Made by a program: the position numbers and the translations under genes
Notes under the pieces: generated by a model
Databases searched by the model: none
What the model saw: the letters and a program-made list of their open reading frames with translations, nothing else
Told to the model about the DNA's origin: nothing
In this document: positions 31,475 through 39,487 of the stretch, piece after piece
Layout: each line of letters starts with the position of its first letter
How positions within the stretch are numbered: the stretch's first letter is position 1
DNA from: an uncultured Alistipes sp.
GTDB lineage: Bacteria > Bacteroidota > Bacteroidia > Bacteroidales > Rikenellaceae
Direction of reading: 5' to 3'
Length of the DNA: 40,795 nt
NCBI GenBank assembly: GCA_937899895.1
Contig: CALBQR010000021.1
Location: forward strand, 1-40,795

Positions 31475-32194
31475 ATGAAACCGTACAACCTCGAAGAATC
31501 GAAGAAGAGTCAGGTGCGCACGATGTTCGACCGCATCGCTCCGAGTTATGACCGCTTGAACCATCTGCTCTCGTTCGGCATTGACCATCTGTGGCGTCGC
31601 CGTGCGGTGCGCGAGTTGCGTGCCTACGACCCGCAGAGGGTGCTCGATGTGGCAACGGGCACGTGCGATTTGGCGGTCGCGCTGACCAAACTTTCCGATA
31701 AAGTGCATATTACAGGCTCCGATATCTCGGTCGAAATGGTTGAGGTCGGTCGCGCCAAGGTAGCAAAACGGGGTCTTTCGGATCGCATCGAGCTGATGAT
31801 TGCCGATGCCGAGCAGTTGCCTTTTGATGAGGCTGCGTTTGATGCGGTTACGGTGGGCTTCGGTGTCCGCAACTTCGCACATAAGGAGCAGGGTCTCAAA
31901 GAGATGGCTCGCGTATTGCGCAAGGGCGGTGTGATGATGATTTTGGAGTTCTCGCAGCCCAACAACAAAATATTTGGCGCATTGTACCGTTTCTATTTTC
32001 ATAAGATACTGCCTGCCGTGGGAGGTTGGATATCGCGCGATCGTGCAGCATATAACTATCTGCCGAAGTCGGTTGATGCCTTCCCTTCGCCCGAACGCTT
32101 TGTCGAGATGATGAGTGAGGCGGGCTTGCAGGAGTGTCGTGCTCTGCCGCTGACCTTTGGCGTGGCATATATTTATATGGGAGTAAAGCGATGA
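31475..32194 (+). CDS. menG: Demethylmenaquinone methyltransferase
   Basis: SAM-dependent methyltransferase for the last step of menaquinone synthesis (UbiE/MenG family), 239 residues. N-terminal MFDRIAPSYDRLNHLLSFGID is the family signature; the SAM site is VLDVATGTCDLAVAL (~50-65), the later acidic loop is MIADAEQLPFDEAAFDAVTVGFGVRNF, and the second signature RVLRKGGVMMILEFSQP follows. It lies 3 bp after the permease and overlaps the next gene as ATGA, forming a tightly coupled operon. Confidence 0.95.
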   Translation: MKPYNLEESKKSQVRTMFDRIAPSYDRLNHLLSFGIDHLWRRRAVRELRAYDPQRVLDVATGTCDLAVALTKLSDKVHITGSDISVEMVEVGRAKVAKRGLSDRIELMIADAEQLPFDEAAFDAVTVGFGVRNFAHKEQGLKEMARVLRKGGVMMILEFSQPNNKIFGALYRFYFHKILPAVGGWISRDRAAYNYLPKSVDAFPSPERFVEMMSEAGLQECRALPLTFGVAYIYMGVKR

Positions 32195-32673
32195 GAAGAT
32201 TTGGATTGTTGATTTTTGTGGCTCTGTGCGCAGTGCTGTTCAGCTCGTGCAACGCAGAGCGTCAGGCCGCGAAGTTGCGCGAAAAGATCCGCTTCGAGGG
32301 CATTGAGGAGATCATCCCTCACGGGCTGTCGGGCGTTGATGCCGTTGTGTCGGTGGCGAACGAGACCCGCCACAAAATCATCTTGGAGGAGGCCGAACTG
32401 ACGTTGGGCTATGATCGTAACAAGGTGCTGATGTTGCAGTTACGCGATGTTGTAGAACTCCCGAAACGCTTTGAGGGAGAGCTGAAAATCTCGACTCGAA
32501 TGAAGGTCTATGATCCGCTTTCGGCGATTGTGGTGCTCAATCGCGTGCGTAGTAAGAACTTCGACGATATGAACGTAACGATCGATGCGAAGGTCAAGGT
32601 CGGCCCTGTGCGTAAAAATATTTTGGTTCAAGATATGGAATTGAGCAAATTTCTTAATAAATTTGCATTATAA
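32191..32673 (+). CDS. Small lipoprotein, LEA-type-2-like
   Basis: Lipoprotein of 160 residues; LFSSC gives lipidated Cys20. The mature part is a single domain with SGVDAVVSVANETRHKIILEE and KVYDPLSAIVVLN, which resembles the LEA-14/WHy-like beta sandwich, although the match is weak. The ATG at 32191 overlaps the menG stop (ATGA) and gives a proper signal peptide, so a longer upstream start is rejected. Function unknown; perhaps an envelope stress or lipid-handling protein, given the permease upstream. Confidence 0.7.
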   Translation: MRRFGLLIFVALCAVLFSSCNAERQAAKLREKIRFEGIEEIIPHGLSGVDAVVSVANETRHKIILEEAELTLGYDRNKVLMLQLRDVVELPKRFEGELKISTRMKVYDPLSAIVVLNRVRSKNFDDMNVTIDAKVKVGPVRKNILVQDMELSKFLNKFAL

Positions 32674-32679
32674 ACCGAG

Positions 32680-32705
32680 AAGATTAGTGAGATCTGATCT
32701 TTTTT
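32680..32705 (+). terminator. Weak terminator after the LEA-like gene
   Basis: aagattag (32680-32687) with ctgatctt (32694-32701), one G-T pair, then Ts. AT-rich stem, so readthrough into the next gene is likely. Confidence 0.45.
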
Positions 32706-32720
32706 AACAGAGAGAGTTAT

Positions 32721-33173
32721 ATGAAACGAATGATATTGATGGTGATCGCGTTGGTGGCGACGGTTGCTGTCAGCGCGCAAAATCTTGATACTTTCCGCGA
32801 CCGTTTGGCGATGGAGCAGGGCGGAGCCTCGATCGAGGTGCGTGAGCACGGCGACGCTTCGGCGGCGGTGTCGGCAGCAACGGTGCAGGCCTCGCGTGCC
32901 AATGTGCGCGGCTATCGTATCGGCATTTTCTACGACAATAGTCAGGATGCGCGTGTGCGTGCGGCCGAAGCCGAGCAGATGTTCCGTGCCAGCTTCCCCG
33001 ATATCCCGATTTATAAAGATTATCGCAATCCCTACTTTATCGTGTCGGTCGGAAATTGCCTGACACAGGAGGAGGCAACGATGCTTTGGGGTCGTGTCAA
33101 GACACTTTTTCCGAAAGCCCATATTACCCGTTCGGACATCTCGATAGCCGAAATAGCACGTAAAAACGAGTAA
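32721..33173 (+). CDS. Secreted SPOR-like domain protein
   Basis: Exported protein of 150 residues with a signal peptide (about 1-20, ending AVSAQ). Residues ~63-145 look like a SPOR domain: RGYRIGIFYDNSQDARVRAA, then AEQMFRASFPDIPIYKDYRN and PYFIVSVGNCLTQEEATMLW, ending FPKAHITRSD, matching the beta-alpha-beta repeats of peptidoglycan-binding SPOR domains. The region before it (21-60) is Ala-rich and probably disordered. It may bind septal or denuded glycan strands, which is a family-based inference. Confidence 0.75.
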   Translation: MKRMILMVIALVATVAVSAQNLDTFRDRLAMEQGGASIEVREHGDASAAVSAATVQASRANVRGYRIGIFYDNSQDARVRAAEAEQMFRASFPDIPIYKDYRNPYFIVSVGNCLTQEEATMLWGRVKTLFPKAHITRSDISIAEIARKNE

Positions 33174-33205
33174 ATTTTGCACTAATCGGGTAAAACTCTT
33201 GCATT

Positions 33206-33239
33206 TTTGAAATTGAATACATATTTTTGTGAGGTTTAA
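33206..33239 (+). promoter_or_regulatory. Promoter of the Ala/Glu-rich lipoprotein gene
   Basis: TTTG (33206-33209), a 22-bp spacer and TATTTTTG (33232-33239). The start of transcription is near 33246. Confidence 0.65.
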
Positions 33240-33260
33240 CAATTTAATTTATTTACGACT

Positions 33261-33578
33261 ATGAAGAAGTTTTTCTCTTTTATGGTAGTAGCTGCCGCTT
33301 TCGCTTTCGTAGGTTGCGGTAACGCTAATCAGCCCGCTGCTGAGGCAGAGGCTGCTGCTGATGAGGCAGTTGAGGTTGTTGAGGCTGCAGAGGAGTGCAC
33401 CGAGGCTGACTGCACTGAGTGCGAGGACGCTGAGGCTTGCGAGCAGACCAAGGTTGAGGAGGTAGCTGAGCAGGTAGTTGAGACCGCTGAGAAGGTTGAG
33501 GCTGGTGTTGAGGCTGCTGAGAAGGCTGCTGAGGCTGTAAAGGCTGCTGCTGAGAAGGTTAAAGAGGCTACGAAATAA
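33261..33578 (+). CDS. Small Ala/Glu-rich lipoprotein
   Basis: Lipoprotein of 105 residues; VGC gives lipidated Cys19, followed by GNANQ. The mature part is almost entirely Ala, Glu, Val and Lys. A short cysteine cluster (Cys46, 51, 54 and 60) sits in an acidic stretch; the C-terminal half (VEQ-VETAEKVEAGVEAAEKAAE) is a regular amphipathic helix with an 11/7-residue spacing, likely coiled. It recalls abundant small helical lipoproteins such as Lpp or apolipoprotein-like LEA helices, but no homology is claimed. Codon use is highly biased (GCT, GAG, GTT), suggesting strong expression. It has its own promoter and terminator. Confidence 0.7.
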   Translation: MKKFFSFMVVAAAFAFVGCGNANQPAAEAEAAADEAVEVVEAAEECTEADCTECEDAEACEQTKVEEVAEQVVETAEKVEAGVEAAEKAAEAVKAAAEKVKEATK

Positions 33579-33602
33579 TTAGGCTCTGAACCAATCAGGC
33601 AT

Positions 33603-33636
33603 AAGCGATCCCACGATGGGGTCGCTTTTGCTTTTT
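33603..33636 (+). terminator. Terminator of the Ala/Glu-rich lipoprotein gene
   Basis: aagcgatccc/ggggtcgctt stem (33603-33612 with 33618-33627) and two T runs. Confidence 0.8.
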
Positions 33637-33734
33637 AGGGGGGGAGCGAGGTGGAGTTGCGATTTTTTCGTGGGTCGCTTTTGCTTTTCGTTATCTGCGT
33701 GTTCTCCATTTGAAGGGGCGAATTGCGCTGTGTG

Positions 33735-33765
33735 GTTGCTATTTCGCAAAAAATAGTTACTTTTG
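33735..33765 (+). promoter_or_regulatory. Promoter of lspA
   Basis: GTTG (33735-33738), a 19-bp spacer and TACTTTTG (33758-33765). It lies inside a longer upstream reading frame and so places the lspA start at 33785. Confidence 0.7.
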
Positions 33766-33784
33766 TCATAATATAATCCGAATA

Positions 33785-34408
33785 ATGAAGTATATGAATG
33801 GTAAAAAACTATCAATAATCATTGTCCTGTTGCTCGTCGCCGACCAATTGCTCAAAATCTGGATTAAGACGCATATGGCTCTGGGCGAGGCGATTATCGT
33901 CTTCCCTGATTGGTTTCAGCTGCGCTTTGTCGAGAATCCCGGTTTCGCGTTTGGTATGGAGCTTGGCAAGAATTGGGGCAAGCTCTTTTTGAGCCTGTTC
34001 CGTATCGTTATGGCGGGCGGCATTGCGTGGTACCTCTGGTATCTGATTCGCCATAAGGCCCCGACGGGTGTGCTTGTCGGCTTTGCGATGATTTTTGCGG
34101 GAGCAGTCGGAAATATTATCGACAGCGCGTTCTATGGCGTGCTCTTTTCGGAATCGACGCCCTATTCGGTGGCGGAGTTTGGCGGCAGCTACGCAGGACT
34201 GATGCACGGTCGTGTGGTTGATATGTTCCATTTTCCTCTGTTTCAGTGGAATAACTGCCCCGATTGGCTGTCGTTTTTGGTCGATAGTAACAACTATTTT
34301 TTCGGCGCAATCTTCAATCTGGCCGATGCCTATATCTCGGTGGCGGTCTTCTATCTGTTGATTTTCCAATTTAAGTTTTTTAATTCGGAGGACCCAATTT
34401 TGCCATAG
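33785..34408 (+). CDS. lspA: Lipoprotein signal peptidase II
   Basis: Inner-membrane aspartyl protease that removes signal peptides from prolipoproteins; relevant to the several lipoproteins encoded here. The 207 residues contain four hydrophobic helices, the N-terminal VADQLLKIW segment, FVENPGFAFGM, GAVGNIIDSAFYG with catalytic Asp113 and FNLADAYISVAVF with catalytic Asp181. A Bacteroidetes-type insertion of about 40 residues (Ser/Gly/Tyr-rich, then LMHGRVVDMFHFPLF) separates the two catalytic motifs. The ATG at 33785 is chosen because the upstream ATG lies before the promoter. Confidence 0.95.
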   Translation: MKYMNGKKLSIIIVLLLVADQLLKIWIKTHMALGEAIIVFPDWFQLRFVENPGFAFGMELGKNWGKLFLSLFRIVMAGGIAWYLWYLIRHKAPTGVLVGFAMIFAGAVGNIIDSAFYGVLFSESTPYSVAEFGGSYAGLMHGRVVDMFHFPLFQWNNCPDWLSFLVDSNNYFFGAIFNLADAYISVAVFYLLIFQFKFFNSEDPILP

Positions 34409-34432
34409 AGGGCAGGGTTGATCGAGAAAATT

Positions 34433-34465
34433 AGAGGGACAGTGAGAATTGTCCCTCTTTTTTTT
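34433..34465 (+). terminator. Terminator of lspA
   Basis: Nine-bp stem agagggaca/tgtccctct (34433-34441, 34450-34458) with a long T run. The T run overlaps the -33 element of the following promoter. Confidence 0.85.
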
Positions 34466-34493
34466 GTTGATACGCAGAAAATTAATATATTTG
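34463..34493 (+). promoter_or_regulatory. Promoter of the protease/PorV-like unit
   Basis: TTTG (34463-34466), 19-bp spacer, TATATTTG (34486-34493). The leader of about 130 nt (34500-34632) is unusually G+C-rich and contains the motif gcgcg(c/a)aaggcgc-like repeat at 34527-34538 and 34571-34582. Confidence 0.75.
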
Positions 34494-34632
34494 TAAGTTC
34501 GCAAACGCGCGATTTTTGAATGTACCGCGCGCAGGCGCGTGAAAGGGCGCAGGGCGAGTACGACGAAAATGCGCGAAGGCGCAACGAAAAACAGAGAACG
34601 AAAAGACAAATATTAATTAATACAAACGTACT

Positions 34633-37600
34633 ATGAAGTGTAAATTTTTACTCTTGATGTGTGCAATGGCGATGTTGGCATCGTGCGTTGATCAGCCGAT
34701 TGACGATACTATGTCGATTGACGGCTCGGTTCCGTCGCAGTCGCTTGCACTGAAACCGCAGGTCTTGTTCAATGCTGATCAGGCAATTGCGGGTGAGATT
34801 ATCGTGAAGTTCCGCGAATCGACAATCGAGCAGATTGAGAGCGCAACTACTTTGATGACCGACGGCATCGTTGCTTCGGGTGTCGAGTCGATCGACAAGT
34901 TCTGCAAGACGGTGGGCGCATACAATATCGAGCGTCTGTTCCCCGATGCAGGCCGTTTCGAGGCTCGTCAGCGCAAGGCTGGTCTGCATTTGTGGTACAA
35001 GATTTCGTTCGACGAGGGTGTTTCGATGTCGAAAGTTGGCGAGATGTTGTCGAAGGTTGAGGAGCTGTCGGTAGTTGAGTACAATATGCCTATCGAGTTG
35101 CCCGACGTGAAGATGACCGAGGCTGACATCGTTGCTGCAACCGAGCAGATCGCTGCAACCGACGAGTTGCCCTTTGACGATCCTCGCCTTAAAGAGCAGT
35201 GGCACTTACAGAACCGCGGTACCGATTGGAAGCAGGCTAATGGCACGGCTTACATCAAGGGCGCTGTGAAGGGTGCTGACGTGAATGTTGTTCCCGCGTG
35301 GGAGAAGTGCACGGGTTCGGATAAGGTTGTTGTTGCGGTTGTCGATGGTATTGTCGATTACGACCACGAGGATTTGGCTGACAACATCTGGTATAACCTT
35401 GCAGAGTTGAACGGTTCGGACGGCGTTGATGATGACGAGAATGGTTACACCGACGATATTTTCGGTTTCAACTTCTACTCGAATAAGGGTTTCAATGGAA
35501 TGAAGAATCCCGCAGCAGATCAGGGTGCTAACCACGGTACGCACGTGGCAGGTACGATTGCTGCTATGAACGACAACGGCAAGGGTGTTTCGGGTATCGC
35601 AGGTGGCTCGAAGAACAATGGCGGTGTGTTGATTATGAGTTGCGCAACGATGAATGACGCTGGTCAGGGTCGTGGTGCCGACTATGCAGCACGCGCAATT
35701 ACCTACGGTTGTAACAACGGCGCGGTGATCTGCCAGAATAGTTGGGGCTATACCGACCCTGTGAACTGGGATCAGTCGCAGTTCTCGTCGCTCAAAGAGG
35801 CGATCAAATATTTCGTAGATTATGCCGGTATGGACGAAACGGGCGAGACTCAGGTTGGTCCGATGGCAGGTGGTCTGGTCTTCTTCGCTGCAAGTAACGA
35901 GGGCTACTATCAGGGCGATGTTAAGAAGTATCCCGCTGCTGACGCTAATGTAGTGGCTGTGGCTTCGATCGCTGCCGACTACCGCCCCGCATACTACACC
36001 AACTATGGTACTTGGGTTGATATCTCGGCTCCGGGTGGCGACCCCTTCTTCAGTGATCTGGATAATCCCTATGTTGGTGTGGGTTATGGTAGTCCGACCG
36101 CAGAGGTGTTGAGCACCGTCGTAAACGGCTATGCCCATATGAGTGGTACGTCGATGGCTTGTCCGCACGCTTCGGGTGTAGCTGCGTTGGGTCTGTCGTA
36201 TGCTAATCAGTTGGGTATCACGATGACTGCCGAGACTTTGAAGAAGTATATCTACGAGACTGCACGCGATATTGATAGCTATCTGAAAGATGACGACTAT
36301 AAGTATCTGCCCCTTTCGACCGGTACCTACCGTATGTATATGAAGGATTACCGCGGTAAGATGGGTAAGGGCCTGATTGATGCTGACGCTCTGTTGAAGA
36401 AGATCGAGGGCGACACTCCGCTGCCCGAAGATCACGTTGCTCCGGAGGCTGTTGAGTCGATCGAGCAGACTGCAAAGACCCTCTCGTCGGCAACTATCGA
36501 GTGGAAGGTTACGGGCGACTATACGGGTGCTCCCGTACAGAGCTACCGCGTATATTGGAGCGAGGGTACGATCACCATCTCTGACGCTGGCGCAGTAAGT
36601 GCGACCAAGACGCTCTATGGTCCTAAGTCGATTTCGGTTGGCGAGAAGGCTATTGGTGAGACTATCGAGACCACGATTACCAACCTGCGCCCCGAAAAGA
36701 AATACAACGTGGCAGTAGTTGCTGTCGATGATTGGAATATGTCGTCGAAGGGTTGCTTCGGCGAGATCGAGACCGACGTTCCCGTTGCTCCCAGAGCAGT
36801 TGATGACTTGGAGATCGTGGATGAGGATTATACCTCGCTGACCATCGGTTTTTCGGGTGTAGCTGACTGTATCGGTGAGAATATCGCAAAATATACCGTT
36901 CGTTACTCGACTTCGAGCTCTATGGCAAATGCTGTTTCGCAGACCGTAAAGGTTGCCGCAGATGATTATAAGGAGCTTGATCTGGTAGGCCTGATGAACA
37001 ATACAACCTACTATATCGACGTAGTTGCAACCGACCAGTTCGGTCTGAACTCGCCGGCTGCAAAGGTTTCAGGCACAACTCCGAAAAACTATCCTCCCGT
37101 GCTGACAGCAGTGGGCGAGACCACCAAGACGTTGCAGTATTGGGATAAGGCGTCGATCGAGTTCGAGGTAAATGAGCCCAACTATGATGATTGGACGGCA
37201 AAGATCGTTGGCACGGTTGATAGCCATATCAAACTTACAACCAGCGGCAACAAGATCACTGTTACCTTCACGGGCAACAGCCAGAATCTGAACGAGCGCA
37301 CCTACTCGGCAAGTGTTATGGTAACCGACGAGACGGGTCTGACCTCGGCGCAGGTTCCCTTCACCTTCAACATCATCGGCAACCAGGCTCCCGTAGCCCA
37401 GCAGATCCCCGATGTATATATGGGCGCAACGGGCTTGACCCAGAGCTACGATCTGGCTAACTACTTCACCGATGCCAACAACGAGCCTTTGACCTACGAC
37501 GTAGCAATCAGCTCTTCGACCGCAGTCGCACGTATCGACAACGGTAAGTTGGTTGTCAGCGGCTCGAAATATGGTCTGGTTGAGGTAACCGTTTCGGCAC

Positions 37601-37905
37601 GCGACGCCGGCAATAAGACCGCCAGCACAACATTCAAGGTTATGGTTCGCGATGACAGCAAGGCTGTTGAGCTCTATCCCAACCCCGTAGTTCGCGAGAT
37701 GAACGTGCGTATGGGCCAGAATGTTAAGGGCACGATCGGCGTTCGTATCTTCAATACGGCAGGTCCGTTGGTAATGGAGACCACCGCTACGATCGATCCG
37801 TTCGCACCTGCGAAGGTTGATCTGTCGTCGTTGGGCGCAGGTAATTACGCTGTTGAGGTTACCTACGGCGGTGAGGTTTACAAGAGTACGATTGTTAAGA
37901 AGTAA
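34633..37905 (+). CDS. Subtilisin-like (S8) surface protease with Fn3 domains and T9SS-type C-terminal sorting domain
   Basis: Large exported serine protease of 1,090 residues. The signal peptide ends in a lipobox-like LASC (Cys18). A propeptide (~45-150) precedes the catalytic domain (~180-590) with triad Asp238 (VVDGIVDYDHED), His301 (NHGTHVAG) and Ser507 (GTSMACPHASG), and the oxyanion Asn422 (AASNEG). Two fibronectin-type III domains (~600-710, ~716-815) and a cadherin/Ig-like pair (~820-1005) follow. The last ~80 residues (from ~1011, VELYPNPVVREMNV to STIVKK) match a type A T9SS sorting domain. A PorV/PorQ-family gene follows after 14 bp. Having both a lipobox and a T9SS domain is unusual; the lipobox may be fortuitous. 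Confidence 0.92.
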   Translation: MKCKFLLLMCAMAMLASCVDQPIDDTMSIDGSVPSQSLALKPQVLFNADQAIAGEIIVKFRESTIEQIESATTLMTDGIVASGVESIDKFCKTVGAYNIERLFPDAGRFEARQRKAGLHLWYKISFDEGVSMSKVGEMLSKVEELSVVEYNMPIELPDVKMTEADIVAATEQIAATDELPFDDPRLKEQWHLQNRGTDWKQANGTAYIKGAVKGADVNVVPAWEKCTGSDKVVVAVVDGIVDYDHEDLADNIWYNLAELNGSDGVDDDENGYTDDIFGFNFYSNKGFNGMKNPAADQGANHGTHVAGTIAAMNDNGKGVSGIAGGSKNNGGVLIMSCATMNDAGQGRGADYAARAITYGCNNGAVICQNSWGYTDPVNWDQSQFSSLKEAIKYFVDYAGMDETGETQVGPMAGGLVFFAASNEGYYQGDVKKYPAADANVVAVASIAADYRPAYYTNYGTWVDISAPGGDPFFSDLDNPYVGVGYGSPTAEVLSTVVNGYAHMSGTSMACPHASGVAALGLSYANQLGITMTAETLKKYIYETARDIDSYLKDDDYKYLPLSTGTYRMYMKDYRGKMGKGLIDADALLKKIEGDTPLPEDHVAPEAVESIEQTAKTLSSATIEWKVTGDYTGAPVQSYRVYWSEGTITISDAGAVSATKTLYGPKSISVGEKAIGETIETTITNLRPEKKYNVAVVAVDDWNMSSKGCFGEIETDVPVAPRAVDDLEIVDEDYTSLTIGFSGVADCIGENIAKYTVRYSTSSSMANAVSQTVKVAADDYKELDLVGLMNNTTYYIDVVATDQFGLNSPAAKVSGTTPKNYPPVLTAVGETTKTLQYWDKASIEFEVNEPNYDDWTAKIVGTVDSHIKLTTSGNKITVTFTGNSQNLNERTYSASVMVTDETGLTSAQVPFTFNIIGNQAPVAQQIPDVYMGATGLTQSYDLANYFTDANNEPLTYDVAISSSTAVARIDNGKLVVSGSKYGLVEVTVSARDAGNKTASTTFKVMVRDDSKAVELYPNPVVREMNVRMGQNVKGTIGVRIFNTAGPLVMETTATIDPFAPAKVDLSSLGAGNYAVEVTYGGEVYKSTIVKK

Positions 37906-37919
37906 TTAAGGAAATCACT

Positions 37920-38870
37920 ATGAAGAAGATTATATTGATGGCAGCTGCGCTGTTCTGCGTAATGGGCACTGTCAAAGCACAGGAGGCGGCGTCGATGGTT
38001 GATATCAATGCCGATACCCGTTCGGCGGCTATGGGCGATTTGGCTACCGCTGCCGAGGCAAGTGCATTCTCGGTATTTAGCAATGTTGCTGCTGCTCCGC
38101 TGTCGGAGAAGAGTGTTCAGGTGGGTGCGTTTTACTCGCCTTGGGCAAGTGGCCTCACGAAGGGTCTTGAATCGAAAAATATGTTGCTGGGCGCAGGTGC
38201 ATACTTCACCTTTGCCGAGCGTCATTCGGTTCAGCTCGGCTTCCGCTTCTTGAAGAGTGCGGGCAGCGTGGGTTTCGATCAGCAGGGTAACCCCACAAAG
38301 GACGCCTTCGATCCGAAGGATATGACCGTTGATTTGGGTTACGGTATCCGTATTATCGACAATTTCTCGGTTGGTGTTGCCGGCCATTATGTAAGCTCGA
38401 AGATTGGCGAGGGCGCAAGCGGCTCGGCTATCGCGTTCGATGTTGCGATGATGTATCGCTTGGCTTTGGGCGAGAAGAGCAACCTTGATCTGGGCTTGAA
38501 GGCTACAAATATCGGCACAAAGTTGGCTTATGGCGAGGGCACAGGTGCGGCTCTGCCCGGTAAGGCTACGCTTGGTGCGATGTTCGGTGTTAAGCCGAGC
38601 GACGCTCATTCGATTAAGGTCGGTGTTGATCTCGGCTATAAGTTTATGGGCATTGGCGGCTTTGTCGCAGGTGTGGGTGCCGAGTATATGGCATTCAATA
38701 CCGTTGCTGCTCGTATGGGCTACCACCTCGACGGCAAGTCGAAGATGAATTACGCAACCGTAGGTCTTGGTGTGCGCGTGATCGATATGATTGAGGCCGA
38801 TTTCGCATACTACTTGGCAAACGACCAGCTGAAAAATACTTTCCGCGTAGGTTTGAACGTTCGCTTCTAA
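37920..38870 (+). CDS. PorV/PorQ-family outer-membrane beta-barrel protein
   Basis: Outer-membrane protein of 316 residues with a signal peptide (1-20, ending TVKAQ). The N-terminus ADTRSAAMGDLATAAEASAF and the repeated amphipathic strands resemble the PorV/PorQ family, whose members ferry T9SS cargo to the attachment complex or belong to the secretion machinery. The barrel ends with the C-terminal aromatic NVRF. The gap to the protease gene is 14 bp, so they are probably co-transcribed and may work as a dedicated cargo-shuttle pair, an inference. A general FadL-like barrel is the main alternative. Confidence 0.75.
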   Translation: MKKIILMAAALFCVMGTVKAQEAASMVDINADTRSAAMGDLATAAEASAFSVFSNVAAAPLSEKSVQVGAFYSPWASGLTKGLESKNMLLGAGAYFTFAERHSVQLGFRFLKSAGSVGFDQQGNPTKDAFDPKDMTVDLGYGIRIIDNFSVGVAGHYVSSKIGEGASGSAIAFDVAMMYRLALGEKSNLDLGLKATNIGTKLAYGEGTGAALPGKATLGAMFGVKPSDAHSIKVGVDLGYKFMGIGGFVAGVGAEYMAFNTVAARMGYHLDGKSKMNYATVGLGVRVIDMIEADFAYYLANDQLKNTFRVGLNVRF

Positions 38871-38893
38871 ACCTCTGCAAAGAGTAGAGTAAG

Positions 38894-38935
38894 GCAATCC
38901 CGCCCTCCACAGCGGAGGGCGGGATTGCTTTTTTT
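38894..38935 (+). terminator. Strong terminator after the PorV-like gene
   Basis: Perfect 15-bp stem (38894-38908 with 38914-38928), 5-nt loop and seven Ts. Its T run is also the first tract of the periodic array. Confidence 0.9.
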
Positions 38936-39085
38936 GTCCATCGGAATTCTTTTTTTTGTCCATCGGAATTCTTTTTTGCCCGCGGCAAGACCGATTTTGC
39001 TCATTGGAATAACTTTTTTTGAGGGGTGAAATCAATTTTTTTCGACGAGTTGATGATTTTTTTCGGATCGTGTGCGATTTTTTTT
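38929..39085. repeat. Array of eight T-tracts with a ~21.4-bp period
   Basis: T-tracts at 38929-38935, 38950-38957, 38972-38977, 38995-38998, 39014-39020, 39036-39042, 39057-39063 and 39078-39085; centre spacing 20.5-22 bp, mean about 21.4. The first two units share gtccatcggaattc and the fourth a related tcattggaat; the others have diverged except for the T-tract. The spacing is two helical turns, so bent DNA is expected. No gene is supported in 38871-39699. Confidence 0.85.
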
Positions 39086-39275
39086 GCGTCGAACCTCCCT
39101 TATATAATATATAGGTATAAAAATCGGGGTAAAACACACGCCTCGAAACCGACTGCGAATAAGTGCCCCTGCGTCTAATCCTCCTCTGACCCGAATTTGC
39201 CGCAGCCGTACTCAAAGGCCGCAAAAATGGGTGAAAAAAGTTTTGAGGGTAAAATGCAGATAATCAATGACGTAG

Positions 39276-39314
39276 AAAAAATAATCAAAAAAATCACGAA
39301 AAAAGTTCAAAAAA
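39276..39314 (+). promoter_or_regulatory. Phased A-tracts (UP-like) before rrn P1
   Basis: A-tracts at 39276-39281, 39287-39293, 39299-39304 and 39309-39314, spaced 10-11.5 bp, ending 2 bp before the -33 element of P1. This fits an UP element and intrinsic curvature. Confidence 0.65.
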
Positions 39315-39316
39315 TA

Positions 39317-39349
39317 TTTGGAAGTTTAGAGAATTATGCGCTATCTTTG
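39317..39349 (+). promoter_or_regulatory. rrnP1: rRNA operon promoter P1
   Basis: TTTG (39317-39320), a 21-bp spacer and TATCTTTG (39342-39349). Flanking aaaagttc and aatatttgg-agtt also occur at P2. Confidence 0.8.
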
Positions 39350-39487
39350 CACCCGCAAAACGAAAGAAGCACGGTTCTAAGATATACACGAAAGATGAGG
39401 CGGCCTGAAACGATGGCTTGCGAATTCGATCGAAAATAGCTTAAAACAACGAATGTTGAAAAATTTTGCAAAAGTTCTTGAAAAATA

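Noticed and set aside
35206..36435. A 409-codon open frame antisense to the protease catalytic domain
   Set aside because: Same cause: biased codons in the sense gene. No domain, promoter or neighbour supports it.
38929..39085. A CRISPR-like array
   Set aside because: Units are about 21 bp with no distinct repeat and spacer halves, only the T-tract is constant, and no cas gene is near.
37878..39224. A 448-codon minus-strand frame through the PorV-like gene and T-tract array
   Set aside because: It overlaps a clear barrel gene, and its lysine-rich part is merely the A-tracts read in frame. No start context or promoter.
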